A stretch of 50,289 bases of DNA, taken from positions 1-50,289 of the forward strand of contig NZ_VTPU01000020.1 in assembly GCF_008274785.1 (NCBI RefSeq), given 5' to 3'. Position numbers and translations under genes: made by a program. Below the pieces are notes generated by a model. It made no database searches, had not been told where the DNA came from, and saw only the letters and a list, made by a program, of their open reading frames with translations. Positions 1 through 8,600 of the stretch are shown in pieces (within the stretch, counting starts at the first letter, position 1; each line of letters starts with the position of its first letter). The DNA is from Halomonas eurihalina (GTDB taxonomy: Bacteria; Pseudomonadota; Gammaproteobacteria; Pseudomonadales; Halomonadaceae).

Positions 1-154
1 CGAGCTTCGAGCTTCGAGCTTCGAGCTTCGAGCTTCGAGCTTCGAGCTTCGAGCTTCGAGCTTCGAGCTTCGAGCTTTAGACTTCGAGTGGCAGGTGACG
101 AGCCGCGAGCAATGAAGCGCTCGCGACTCGAGGCTCGCGGCTCGAGACCCACGG
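1..154. repeat. Heptanucleotide array A (CGAGCTT x11, then degenerate heptads that flip to CTCG)
   Basis: Positions 1-77 are eleven exact copies of CGAGCTT, and the array may continue past the left window edge. The 7-bp phase then continues without slipping through eleven degenerate units to 154. Units at 85, 99 and 106 still begin CGAG; from 120 onward they begin CTCG (120, 127, 134, 141), the reverse complement. The array ends against the Shine-Dalgarno sequence of thrC. Periodicity and orientation flip are directly visible; function is unknown. It shares its design with the arrays near 20.4, 45.0 and 50.2 kb. Confidence 0.95.
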
Positions 155-163
155 AGTGGAATG

Positions 164-1552
164 ATGCGTTATATCAGTACCCGCGGGCAGGCGCCCGCGC
201 TTTCCTTCGAGGAGGTCGTGCTCACCGGCATGGCCAGCGACGGCGGGCTCTATGTGCCCGAGACCGTGCCTCAGCTCAGCCATGAGGAACTGGCCGACAT
301 GGCCGGGTGTTCCTACGCCGAGATCGCCTTTCGGGTGATGAAGCCCTATGTGGGCGGTGAGATCGACGACGAGACCTTCCGCGGGATCGTCCGTGATGCG
401 TACAGCACCTTCAGTCATGACGCTGTGGTGCCGCTCAACCAGCTCGATGCCAACCATTTTCTGCTCGAGCTGTTCCATGGCCCGACACTGGCGTTCAAGG
501 ACGTGGCCCTGCAACTGCTCGGGCGGTTGCTGGATCACTTCCTTGCCAAACGCAGCGAGCGGGCGGTGATCATGGGCGCGACTTCCGGCGATACTGGCTC
601 GGCGGCCATCGAGGGGTGCCGTCATTGCGACAACCTGGACATCTTCATCCTGCATCCGCATGAGCGGGTTTCCGAGGTGCAACGACGCCAGATGACCTCG
701 GTGCTGGCCGATAACGTCTTCAACATCGCCATCGAGGGTAACTTCGATGATGCCCAGGCGATGGTCAAGGCGAGCTTCGCCGATCAGTCCTTCCTCAACG
801 GGACCCGGCTGGTGGCGGTGAACTCGATCAACTGGGCGCGCATCATGGCCCAGATCGTCTACTACGTGGCCTCCGCCGTGGCGCTGGGCGCGCCGCATCG
901 CAAGGTCAGCTTCTGCGTGCCGTCGGCTAATTTTGGCAATGTCTTCGCCGGTTACATGGCATATCGCATGGGGCTGCCGGTGGAACGCTTTGTCATTGCC
1001 ACCAACGCCAACGACATCCTGCATCGCACGCTGGCCGACAACGACTTTTCCAAGCAGGAACTGGTCGCCACCCTGGCGCCCTCGATGGACATCGTGGTGT
1101 CGTCCAACTTCGAGCGCCTGCTGTTCGAGGCCTATCAGCGTGATGGCAAGGCCGTGGCCGAGCTGCTCGAGCGTTTTCAGGAGCAGCCCTCGGTATTGGC
1201 CGAAGCGCCGCTGGCGCGGCTGCGCGAGGTGTTCGCCAGCCACAGCGTTGACGATGCCACCATCCTGGAAGTGATTCGCGAGGCGCACCAGCGTACTCAG
1301 GAGATCCTCGATCCCCACACTGCCACCGGCTATCGTGCTGCCGAGCGCGAGCGGGGTGACGAGGCCGTACCGATGGTGACGCTGGCCACCGCTCATCCGG
1401 CCAAGTTCGCCGAGGCGGTGGTCAAGGCCGGTTTCCCCGGCGTGCCCTTGCCGCCGCACATGGATGATCTGCTGGAGCGCGAAGAGCGCTATGCGGTACT
1501 GCCGGCGGAGCTTTCCGCGGTGCAGGCGTTCGTTGCCGAGAACCGCCGTTAG
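164..1552 (+). CDS. thrC: Threonine synthase
   Basis: A PLP enzyme that converts O-phosphohomoserine to threonine, the last step of threonine synthesis in the cytoplasm. The 462 residues match the usual length of the longer bacterial/fungal-type ThrC. The N-terminus MRYISTRG is the family signature, the PLP lysine lies in FKDVALQ (about K112), and the phosphate-binding SGDTGSAA loop follows near residue 145. The start at 164 is preferred over the adjacent in-frame ATG at 161 because it gives a 7-nt gap from GGAG at 153-156. Its common partner hom, if present, would lie left of the window, separated by the heptad array. No terminator with a T-run follows; a palindromic element does. Confidence 0.96.
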   Translation: MRYISTRGQAPALSFEEVVLTGMASDGGLYVPETVPQLSHEELADMAGCSYAEIAFRVMKPYVGGEIDDETFRGIVRDAYSTFSHDAVVPLNQLDANHFLLELFHGPTLAFKDVALQLLGRLLDHFLAKRSERAVIMGATSGDTGSAAIEGCRHCDNLDIFILHPHERVSEVQRRQMTSVLADNVFNIAIEGNFDDAQAMVKASFADQSFLNGTRLVAVNSINWARIMAQIVYYVASAVALGAPHRKVSFCVPSANFGNVFAGYMAYRMGLPVERFVIATNANDILHRTLADNDFSKQELVATLAPSMDIVVSSNFERLLFEAYQRDGKAVAELLERFQEQPSVLAEAPLARLREVFASHSVDDATILEVIREAHQRTQEILDPHTATGYRAAERERGDEAVPMVTLATAHPAKFAEAVVKAGFPGVPLPPHMDDLLEREERYAVLPAELSAVQAFVAENRR

Positions 1553-1578
1553 CCCCGCCCGCTCGAGGCTGATCCGTC

Positions 1579-1663
1579 GACAGGTCTACGAGGGGGCGCT
1601 GTGAACCCTTCCTTGGGCGCTACCGATGCCATCCATGGCATCAGACCCCCTCTTCGACCTGTC
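1579..1663. repeat. Palindromic intergenic element between thrC and recJ
   Basis: An 18-bp arm starting GACAGGTC (1579-1596) pairs with its near-exact reverse complement at 1646-1663, two mismatches. Inside lies a second perfect hairpin, GATGCCAT-cc-ATGGCATC (1625-1642), and a direct repeat GGGCGCT. The layered palindromes resemble the REP-like interspersed elements of gammaproteobacterial intergenic DNA. A very similar wording recurs in Halomonas and Pseudomonas genomes as far as I remember, which is not checked here. It could also act as a thrC transcription end. Confidence 0.6.
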
Positions 1664-1774
1664 CCCGGCGCCTCTTGCTAGGCTCGTTCCTGCGGGCCTT
1701 CATACTTCCCTCCCCCTTGCGGGGCGACGAGCGTAGCAATAGACCAGTGTTTCCCCTAATCAGAGGAGCCAGGC

Positions 1775-3574
1775 GTGAACGCCCCTGTCGATCTGCATGA
1801 ATCCCTCAAGCCGCGTATTCTGCCGCGCCCGCGGGATGCCGCCGTGGAACAGCGCGCCCTGGCCGAGGGGCTGACGCCGCTGCAAGCGCGGATCCTGGCC
1901 GGTCGGTTGGGTGGCTACACGGACGAACTGGCGCCGCTGGTGGCGCCGAGCCTGCGCTACCTGGCGCACCCCGAACGCCTTCAGGACGGGCGTCGTGCCG
2001 CCGAACGCATCGCCCGGGCGGTGACCGAGGGCGAGCACATCGGCATCCTCACCGACTATGACGTCGACGGCATCACCTCGCATGTGGTGATTCGGCGGAC
2101 GCTCAACGAGCTGTTCGGCATTCCCGAGAACCGCCTGCACAGCCTGATCGGTCACCGGATTCACGATGGCTACGGCATCAGCCTGCCGTTGGTGGAGCGC
2201 ACCCTGTCGCTCTCGCCGCGCCCGAGCCTGGTGATCACCGCCGACTGCGGCAGCAGCGACGAGCCGCGCATCGCCAGGTTGCGTGAGGCCGGCATCGACG
2301 TAGTGGTCAGCGATCACCATGCCCTGCCGACGGAAGGGCCGCCGGCCTCGGCCTTCGCCACCGTGAATCCCACCCGCGACGACTGCACCTACCCTGACCC
2401 GACCATCGCCGGCTGCATGGTCGCCTGGCTGGTCATGTCGCTGACCCGCAGTGTGCTGATCGAATGGGGCGTGCTCGAGCCGGCCACGCCCAAGCTGTCG
2501 CCCTGGCTCTCCTATGTGGCGCTGGGTACGGTGGCGGACTGTGTCTCACTGGGCGGCAGTGCGGCCAATCGAGCCGTGGTCGCCCATGGCCTGACGCTGA
2601 TCAATCGCATGGAGGCGGCCTGCTGGCGAACCATGGCCCAGCGGCTGGGGGATGACAGCCTGCCCTTCGACGCCGAGACCCTGGCCTTCCAGATGGGCCC
2701 GAGGATCAACGCCCGCTCGCGGCTCGACGATCCCTATGCCGCGCTGCACTTCATGCTGGCGGCGGACGACGCCACGGCGGCGCGTCACCTGGAAACGCTG
2801 GATCAGGACAATCAGTCGCGCAAGGCCATCGAGGCGGAAATGACCGAACGCGCCCGCGGCCTGGCCATGGGCGAGCTGGAGGCCGGGGCACCGCTGCTGG
2901 TGGTGCTGCTCGAGGATGGGCATCCAGGCGTGCAGGGCATCGTCGCCTCGCGGCTGGTCCAGGCCTTCGGGCGGCCCGCCCTGGTGCTGACGCCGGCCGT
3001 GCAACCCGGCATGCTCACCGGCTCCGGGCGCTCCATCGAGGCGTTGCACCTGCGCGATGCACTGCAACGGGCTTACGAGCTGGCACCGGCATCGCTGCCG
3101 CGCTTCGGCGGGCATCGGGGCGCGGCCGGTGTCGGCGTGCCCCGGGAAGCCTTCGACGACTTTCGTCAGGCGCTGCTTCAGGCGGTCAGCGAGCAATTGG
3201 GAGAAACGGAGCTGGGGCCGCGAGTCTTCACCGACGGAGAACTCGAGGCCGATCAACTGGCCCTGGAAACGCTGGACGAACTGGAAGCGCTCGGTCCCTT
3301 TGGCCGTGAGTTCGACGCGCCGCTTTTCGAAGGCGTGCTGCGGGCGGAGAGCCTGCGTACCGTGGGTGCCGACGGCAGCCACCTGATGCTCGAGTTATCC
3401 AGCGGCGCCACCAGCGTCAGGGCGATCTGGTTCCGTGCCCTGACGCCCGGCGAGATGCCGGCCTTCGATGCCGGCGACCTGCTGCGCTGCGCCTACAAGC
3501 TCAACCGCAACCGATGGCGGGGGCGGGAGTCGTTGCAACTGATCATCGAGCATGCGGAGCCGGTCCAGAACTAG
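1775..3574 (+). CDS. recJ: Single-stranded-DNA-specific exonuclease RecJ
   Basis: A 5'-3' exonuclease on single-stranded DNA, acting in RecF-pathway recombination and mismatch/base-excision repair. The 599 residues are slightly longer than E. coli RecJ (577). Catalytic DHH-family motifs are present: DYDVDG (about 94-99), ADCG (156-159) and SDHH (179-182). The DHHA1 region with a GGHRGAAG-like stretch lies near residues 445-455, followed by the C-terminal OB domain. The start is GTG, with AGAGGAG (1762-1768) at suitable distance. The DYDVDG motif replaces the usual DYDADG, a conservative change. It stands alone: thrC is 222 bp upstream and a divergent low-GC patch lies downstream. Confidence 0.95.
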   Translation: MNAPVDLHESLKPRILPRPRDAAVEQRALAEGLTPLQARILAGRLGGYTDELAPLVAPSLRYLAHPERLQDGRRAAERIARAVTEGEHIGILTDYDVDGITSHVVIRRTLNELFGIPENRLHSLIGHRIHDGYGISLPLVERTLSLSPRPSLVITADCGSSDEPRIARLREAGIDVVVSDHHALPTEGPPASAFATVNPTRDDCTYPDPTIAGCMVAWLVMSLTRSVLIEWGVLEPATPKLSPWLSYVALGTVADCVSLGGSAANRAVVAHGLTLINRMEAACWRTMAQRLGDDSLPFDAETLAFQMGPRINARSRLDDPYAALHFMLAADDATAARHLETLDQDNQSRKAIEAEMTERARGLAMGELEAGAPLLVVLLEDGHPGVQGIVASRLVQAFGRPALVLTPAVQPGMLTGSGRSIEALHLRDALQRAYELAPASLPRFGGHRGAAGVGVPREAFDDFRQALLQAVSEQLGETELGPRVFTDGELEADQLALETLDELEALGPFGREFDAPLFEGVLRAESLRTVGADGSHLMLELSSGATSVRAIWFRALTPGEMPAFDAGDLLRCAYKLNRNRWRGRESLQLIIEHAEPVQN

Positions 3575-3594
3575 GAAGATTTCCATATGATAAA

Positions 3595-3648
3595 ATGAGC
3601 TGTACGTCCTCTTGTTGTCACCAACAGAGAAGAGTTTTTACAGCTCAT
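3595..3648. repeat. Long hairpin downstream of recJ
   Basis: A perfect 10-bp inverted repeat, ATGAGCTGTA (3595-3604) against TACAGCTCAT (3639-3648), encloses further complementary pieces: CTCTT with AAGAG, and GTTG with CAAC. The 3' arm is preceded by five T. It marks the start of AT-richer DNA. It may terminate recJ or the minus-strand LysR gene, or be one end of an acquired segment. The remaining sequence to 3728 shows nothing further. Confidence 0.6.
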
Positions 3649-3728
3649 CGTGAGAGCAATTCACTCCGTTCTCTTTATGTTGTTATTTTATGATTCAATT
3701 TTTCCAGTGATGGTTCGGTCGATCATCA

Positions 3729-4589
3729 TTAGGCTTGCCGTAAGACATCCGTCAATATATCGCGGGCTTCAAGAATAAAAGGCGTAGCTGATGGGGTGGT
3801 CTGAAGAGTGAATGCTACTTCGGGCAGCGCTGGAAGGTTGTTGTCTAGGCGGACCAAGGTTTCGGGGACCGATGAAGCATTTAAACAGCCGACTCCCAAT
3901 CCGGCGCTCAGTGCTATTTGTAGCCCGGCTACGCCGGTTGCAGAATGGGCAGTCTCATAAGGGTGCGAAACGTCGTTCAACTGTTGCTTGGCAAGGCGAT
4001 TAAGCGCGCAATGTTCCGGCATCATCACCAGCGGTAGTGGCGTAGTTCCAAGAAGAGATATCTCTTCCGCCACCCAGTGCAAGGGTTCACGATACAACTC
4101 TATGCCACTGTCGAGTTCTATGTCTTCATTGTCGGTAAGGGGGCTCAGTGTCACGCCCAAGTCACAGCCACCATCCTTGACGATCCGGTCGATCGAGGCA
4201 CTGGGTTGCACATCGACATGCAATGTTAGGCGTGGGTAACGATCGCGCAGGCGTCGTAGCACCTGGGCGATGTCGTTGGGGCGGAAGTAGTCGGTGATCG
4301 CCAAGCGTAGAGTGCCTTCCAAGTCCTTGCCCAATACCTCTTGATAGATGGAGTCATTGAGGGCCAGCAGCCGGTGGGCCTCAGCCAACAAGCGCTTTCC
4401 AGCTGGAGTGAGGGTTGCACCCCGCTTGCCACGGCTAAACAGAGGCTGTTCGCAGAAAGCTTCTAGTTTTCGTACCTGCTCACTGACTGCCGATTGGGAA
4501 CGGCACAGTCGGCTGGCGGCTGCGGTGAAGCTGCCACAATCAGCGACTGTGACTAGGGCGTGGAGCAGGTCTAGATCGAAGCGGCGCAT
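3729..4589 (-). CDS. LysR-family transcriptional regulator
   Basis: A 286-residue regulator: winged helix-turn-helix at residues 1-60 (LLHALVTVADCGSFTAAAS, then SQSAVSEQVRKLE), linker helix, then the two-lobed effector domain. Length and motif order are typical of the family. It starts 106 bp from, and divergent to, the tautomerase gene at 4696, so it probably controls that gene and itself from the shared intergenic region, the usual LysR layout. The inducer cannot be deduced. Base composition here is visibly lower in GC than flanking genes, suggesting later arrival together with its partner. Confidence 0.9.
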   Translation of the reverse strand: MRRFDLDLLHALVTVADCGSFTAAASRLCRSQSAVSEQVRKLEAFCEQPLFSRGKRGATLTPAGKRLLAEAHRLLALNDSIYQEVLGKDLEGTLRLAITDYFRPNDIAQVLRRLRDRYPRLTLHVDVQPSASIDRIVKDGGCDLGVTLSPLTDNEDIELDSGIELYREPLHWVAEEISLLGTTPLPLVMMPEHCALNRLAKQQLNDVSHPYETAHSATGVAGLQIALSAGLGVGCLNASSVPETLVRLDNNLPALPEVAFTLQTTPSATPFILEARDILTDVLRQA

Positions 4590-4695
4590 GTCTATCCATT
4601 CGATTTCGTGGTGGATAGTATCTAATATTCCCGTTTTTTCGATGAATTGGAAGGTGACACCATGATTTTCTCACACACTCGTTGGAGAAGATCTT

Positions 4696-5112
4696 ATGCC
4701 TCGTATCACCCTGACCATTGCAGGCCAGCCGGATGACGGTCTAACCCGGAAGGCCGCTTCAGAACTAGCCCGACTGACTGGTTCTGTGCTTGGCAAAGCC
4801 CTTGATGCCACCCTGGTGATGATCGACTACTTCCCTAAGGAGCGCTGGTTTATCGCTGGCCAACCCTTGACTGACTGGGGACGCAACGGTTTCTGCCTGG
4901 AAGTGACCCTTACTGAGGGCACCAATACTCGGCAGGAAAAAGCCGACTATCATCGCCAAGCCTTCGAATTGCTTGCGGATTTGATCGGTAATGTTCATCC
5001 CCATTCCAACATCCATGTCCTCGATTGCCGGGGTGATGCTTATGGGTATGGTGGTGTAACCCAAGAATACCGCTATCAACATCCCCGTCACTTGAATGAA
5101 GGGGACAGCTAA
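4696..5112 (+). CDS. Tautomerase-superfamily protein
   Basis: A 138-residue protein of the tautomerase (4-oxalocrotonate tautomerase/MIF) superfamily. The mature N-terminus after Met removal would be Pro (MPRITL), the catalytic general base of this superfamily. A DYFPKERWFIAG stretch and a C-terminal RYQHPRHL follow. It is longer than the 62-residue 4-OT type and fits the fused or longer members. The substrate is unknown; related enzymes handle enol/keto isomerisation in aromatic degradation or dehalogenation. It is divergent from the LysR gene and lies in the same lower-GC patch. A Shine-Dalgarno-like GGAGAAG precedes the start (about 4683-4690). Confidence 0.85.
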   Translation: MPRITLTIAGQPDDGLTRKAASELARLTGSVLGKALDATLVMIDYFPKERWFIAGQPLTDWGRNGFCLEVTLTEGTNTRQEKADYHRQAFELLADLIGNVHPHSNIHVLDCRGDAYGYGGVTQEYRYQHPRHLNEGDS

Positions 5113-5540
5113 CTCGCCAAAATCCAGACACTGGGGCGCGTACACAGCAAGGAGTACGCCTCATCATGGGGGCCTGCCTGCAACTCTTGGCTGTTTGTGA
5201 GCAAAAAGGGACGGTCGAGGTTGCACCAATTGGAGTGACGCTGAAAGATTCTGGTCGTTTAGGTGGGGGCTATCCTACCGGGGTAGAAGAGATCTGAAAG
5301 TGTCTCATCACTATCACTATCGTCAGCGGATGGAGGACAGAGGTGCGTTCGAGACCTGGCCCGATCATCTATGCATTCACGGAGTCGATCAACCGACTGG
5401 CCAAAGTAAGAGTCATGAAGGTGGGGTTACTTGTCCTAGGTGATTCGAAACCGGGCGCCCATTGATCATTGTGTTCGGCGGCTCGATGGGAGTGGGAAGT
5501 ACTCGGGCCCGGTGGAACGGGCCCGAGTGGTTTGGGCAGG
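5113..5540. other. 428-bp gene-free stretch with possible gene remnant
   Basis: No convincing gene. One forward frame stays open from 5100 to 5468 except for a single TGA at 5295-5297. Its first part contains a 43-codon ORF starting ATG at 5166 (ending PTGVEEI), and the second part reads like a short hydrophobic/basic tail (RPGPIIYAFTESINRLAKV). I do not recognise either half. It could be the decayed end of a gene that once accompanied the tautomerase, or chance. The stretch ends in the hairpin at 5501-5528. Confidence 0.3.
5501..5528. terminator. Hairpin downstream of the VOC gene
   Basis: Perfect 11-bp GC-rich stem ACTCGGGCCCG (5501-5511) with its complement at 5518-5528 and a 6-nt loop. 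It is 13 bp beyond the minus-strand VOC stop codon. There is no strong T-run on either side, so termination efficiency is uncertain. Confidence 0.6.
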
Positions 5541-5960
5541 TCAATAGGTCGGCCAGACGCCCGGGGTTGCCAGCTCCAGCAGGTGGCCGTCCGGGTCGCG
5601 GAAGTAGAGACTCTCGCCGCCCCGGGGCCAGTGCGTGCGCCCCTCGATCTCGATGCCATGACTCGTCAGGCGGCGTTCCCATTCCGCCAGTGCCTCGGCG
5701 CCGATGGCGAAGGCCATGTGCGTGCGCCCGGTGCCGTCGTGGGGCGGAATGGTGCCCATTTCATCGGGCAGGACCACGGTGTCGCGCGTCGCGCCTTCGA
5801 GAAACAGCAGCAGGACGGTACCGCCGCCAGCATCGTAGGCGGTGAAGCGCTGGTCGGCGGTGAAGGCCGAGAGTCCCATCACCTCCTCGAAGAAGGCCCG
5901 GGCACGGACCATGTCGGTGACATACAGGGCCGTTTCCAGCACACCGTCGAGTCTGGGCAT
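5541..5960 (-). CDS. VOC-family (glyoxalase/bleomycin-resistance fold) protein
   Basis: A 139-residue single-domain vicinal-oxygen-chelate protein with two beta-alpha-beta-beta-beta modules. Module 1 begins LETALYVTDMVRARAFFEEV (residues 8-27), with Glu where a metal ligand often sits. Module 2 has the conserved HMAFAI (His) and ends YFRDPDGHLLELATPG with the final Glu ligand. These positions fit a metal-dependent enzyme such as a glyoxalase, fosfomycin-resistance protein or ring-cleaving dioxygenase, but sequence alone does not choose among them. It lies 52 bp beyond the copA unit on the same strand and may be co-transcribed, though no functional link is evident. Confidence 0.85.
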   Translation of the reverse strand: MPRLDGVLETALYVTDMVRARAFFEEVMGLSAFTADQRFTAYDAGGGTVLLLFLEGATRDTVVLPDEMGTIPPHDGTGRTHMAFAIGAEALAEWERRLTSHGIEIEGRTHWPRGGESLYFRDPDGHLLELATPGVWPTY

Positions 5961-6012
5961 GGTATCGCCTCCGTTCGTTCTTGCCTGCCTATCAGCCTAG
6001 CAGTCCCTGGGC

Positions 6013-6084
6013 TCAACCCAGCCAGAACCACCAGACGATCAGGGCGATCAGGCCGAGTCCGATGAGGTTGATGATCCAGCTCAT
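6013..6084 (-). CDS. 23-residue single-span membrane peptide, coupled to copA
   Basis: ATG at 6084-6082 overlaps the copA stop codon as ATGA, the arrangement that couples translation. The peptide starts [16 protein letters not shown] and ends WWFWLG: one hydrophobic span with an aromatic belt and almost no charge. The N-terminus resembles the membrane anchor of some periplasmic cupredoxin-like proteins found near copA in other gammaproteobacteria. It may therefore be a shortened relative or an independent small subunit of the copper pump. Its length is below usual gene-calling limits. Support is the overlap, the composition and the operon; function is inference. Confidence 0.6.
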   Translation of the reverse strand: MSWIINLIGLGLIALIVWWFWLG

Positions 6085-8600
6085 GATGTCGTCTCCCGAG
6101 TGTCGGTCGCATCGCGCGGCGTGAACAGGCGCAGCCGGCTGGCGTTGCCGACCACGGTGATCGATGACAGTGACATGGCGGCGCCGGCGATCATCGGCGA
6201 CAGCAGGGTGCCGGTGAGCGGGTAGAGCACGCCGGCGGCGATGGGGATGCCGAGCAGGTTGTAGCCGAAGGCGCCCATCAGGTTCTGGCGGATGTTGCGC
6301 AGGGTGGCGCGGCTGATCTCGATGGCGGCGACCACGCCGTGCAGCGAGTCGCGTATCAGGGTGATGCCGGCGCTCTCGATGGCCACGTCGGTACCCTGGC
6401 CGATGGCGAAGCCGACATCGGCCAGCGCCAAGGCCGGTGCGTCATTGATGCCGTCGCCGACCATGCCCACCACCTCGCCTTCGCTTTGCCGGCGTTCGAT
6501 CTCGGCGTGCTTGTCCTCGGGCAGCAGATCGGCGCGGAAGTCGTCGATGCCGACCTCGCGGGCGATGGCCTCGGCGGTGTGGGCGTTGTCGCCGGTGAGC
6601 ATGACCACCTTGAGGCCGTCGGCCTGCAGGCGCTGGATGGCTGCCACGCTGTCGTCGCGCAATGGGTCGCTGATGCCGAAGATGGCGGCGAGCCGGCCAT
6701 CGACGGCCAGGTGGACGACGCTGCGGGCCTGGCGCTGCAAGCGTTCGGCAATGTCCTGGCCGGCGTCGAGCGCGACGTCCTGGTCCCGCAACAGGCGGGC
6801 ATTGCCCAGCAGCAGCGCGGTGCCTTGCTCGGTGCGGGCCGTGACACCGCCACCGGTCACCGACTGGAAGTCATGGATGGTTGCGGCTTCCACTCCCGCT
6901 TCCTCGGCGTAGGCGAGAAGGGCATTGGCCAGCGGATGTTCGGAGCCACGCTCCAGGGCGGCCACCAGGGCAAGCACCTGATCGCGGTCGCCGTCGAGGA
7001 TCTCGGCTTCGGTGACCCTGGGCTTGCCTTCGGTCAGGGTGCCGGTCTTGTCGACCACCAGCGTGGTCAGGCGACTGGCGGTCTGCAGCGCCTCGCCGGT
7101 TCTGACCAGCACGCCGTGTTCGGCGGCCTTGCCCACGCCGACCATGGTGGAGATCGGCGTGGCCAGCCCCAGGGCACAGGGGCAGGCGATGATCAGCACC
7201 GTGGTGGCGGTGACCAGCATGTGGATGACTCGAGGCTCGGCGCCGAGGTTGAACCAGACCAGGGCGGTGATCACGGCAATGATCATCACTGCGGGAACGA
7301 AGATGCTGGAGATGCGATCGGCGAGCTGGCCGATGGGCGGTCGCGAGTTCTGGGCGCTGGCCACCTGCTCGGTGATGCGACCGAGTCGGGTATCGGCGCC
7401 GACCCGGGTGGCGCGATAGACCAGGCCGCCCTTGCCGTTGACGGTGCCGGCGCTGACTTCGTCACCGACTGCCTTGGCCACCGGCAGCGGTTCGCCGGTG
7501 AGCATGGACTCGTCGATATGGCTGGCCCCCTCGCTTACCTCGCCATCCACCGGCAGTCGCTCGCCGGGGCGCACGCGCAGGTGATCGCCCTCGCGTACTG
7601 CCGCGATCTCGACCTCGCGCTCTTCGCCGTCGCGAATTACTCGCGCGGTGCGGCTCTGTAGATCGAGCAGGCGTCGCAATGCCTCGCTGGTGCGACCGCG
7701 AGCGCGCAGCTCCAGGGCATTGCCCAGCAGCACCAGGCCGATGACCATCGCCGAGGCTTCGAAATAGATGCCGCGCGCGGCCTCCGGCAGGGCGCTGGCA
7801 AAGGCCACCACCGCCATGGAATACAGCCAGGCGGTGCCGGTACCCATGGCGATCAGGGTATCCATGTTGGCCTGGCGATGGCGCAGGTTTTTCCAGGCAT
7901 TGAGGAAGAAGTGGCGCCCGGGGAAGACCATCACGGCCAGCGTCAGCACGCCCACCACCAGCCAGTAGAGGCGACCGGCGCCGATCGGCTGGGGGTGGAA
8001 GACGAACATGCTGGCCATCAGCGGCACGGCCAGCGCCAGGGACCAGGCCGCGCCACGCATCAGGCGGCGATATTCGACGCCTTCCCGCTTGGCACGGGTA
8101 TGCTCCGCCTCGCGCATGTCGAGCACTGGCTCGGCACCATAGCCGACGCCCTCCACGGCGCCGACCAGCGCATCGAAGTCGGCGTTGCCTTGTACCTGGG
8201 CCGTATGGGTGCCGAAGTTGACACTGGCCTCGGTGATGCCCGGCACATTTTCCAGTGCCCCCTGGACGGTACGCACGCAACTGGCGCAGGTCATGCCGGA
8301 AATCGAAAGTCGCCGGATGTCGCCGGTGTCCGATTGAGCTTCGTGCGACGCCGAGGCCGGCGCCGGGTAGTCGGGCGCCGAGGTATCGTCGGCGGCGGCA
8401 GGGCCGGGCGGATAGCCGGCCTCGCTCAGGGTCTCGTCCAGCACATCGTCGTCCAGCGAGGTGATGACCGTCAGGCGCTTGTCGACGGGTTCGCCGACCA
8501 CCTCGGCCTCGCCGTCACGGGCCTGGATGGCGCGCCGCATGCGGCCGACGCAGCCCTGGCAGCTCATGCCGGGAATCTGGCGCTCATATCGGGTGCTCAT
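6081..8600 (-). CDS. copA: Copper-exporting P1B-type ATPase
   Basis: An 839-residue inner-membrane ATPase that pumps Cu(I), or Ag(I), from cytoplasm to periplasm. There are two N-terminal heavy-metal domains, with CQGC (14-17) and CASC (105-108). Further motifs are TGE (368-370), the membrane CPC metal site (473-475), the phosphorylated Asp in DKTGT (517), HP (555-556) and GDGINDAP (715-722). The last helices carry YN-x4-P and MSLSS, the pattern of Cu(I)-specific P1B-1 pumps. The start at 8600 is set by AGGAGG 7 nt upstream and overlaps the regulator's stop codon (ATGA); its own stop overlaps the next small ORF. The first metal domain is shorter and less canonical than the second. Confidence 0.96.
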   Translation of the reverse strand: MSTRYERQIPGMSCQGCVGRMRRAIQARDGEAEVVGEPVDKRLTVITSLDDDVLDETLSEAGYPPGPAAADDTSAPDYPAPASASHEAQSDTGDIRRLSISGMTCASCVRTVQGALENVPGITEASVNFGTHTAQVQGNADFDALVGAVEGVGYGAEPVLDMREAEHTRAKREGVEYRRLMRGAAWSLALAVPLMASMFVFHPQPIGAGRLYWLVVGVLTLAVMVFPGRHFFLNAWKNLRHRQANMDTLIAMGTGTAWLYSMAVVAFASALPEAARGIYFEASAMVIGLVLLGNALELRARGRTSEALRRLLDLQSRTARVIRDGEEREVEIAAVREGDHLRVRPGERLPVDGEVSEGASHIDESMLTGEPLPVAKAVGDEVSAGTVNGKGGLVYRATRVGADTRLGRITEQVASAQNSRPPIGQLADRISSIFVPAVMIIAVITALVWFNLGAEPRVIHMLVTATTVLIIACPCALGLATPISTMVGVGKAAEHGVLVRTGEALQTASRLTTLVVDKTGTLTEGKPRVTEAEILDGDRDQVLALVAALERGSEHPLANALLAYAEEAGVEAATIHDFQSVTGGGVTARTEQGTALLLGNARLLRDQDVALDAGQDIAERLQRQARSVVHLAVDGRLAAIFGISDPLRDDSVAAIQRLQADGLKVVMLTGDNAHTAEAIAREVGIDDFRADLLPEDKHAEIERRQSEGEVVGMVGDGINDAPALALADVGFAIGQGTDVAIESAGITLIRDSLHGVVAAIEISRATLRNIRQNLMGAFGYNLLGIPIAAGVLYPLTGTLLSPMIAGAAMSLSSITVVGNASRLRLFTPRDATDTRETTS

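Noticed and set aside
1..154. CRISPR array
   Set aside because: The unit is 7 bp with no unique spacers and no cas genes nearby.
5295..5297. Selenocysteine TGA
   Set aside because: No recognisable selenoprotein, no evident SECIS-like stem right after the codon, and the frame itself is unconvincing.
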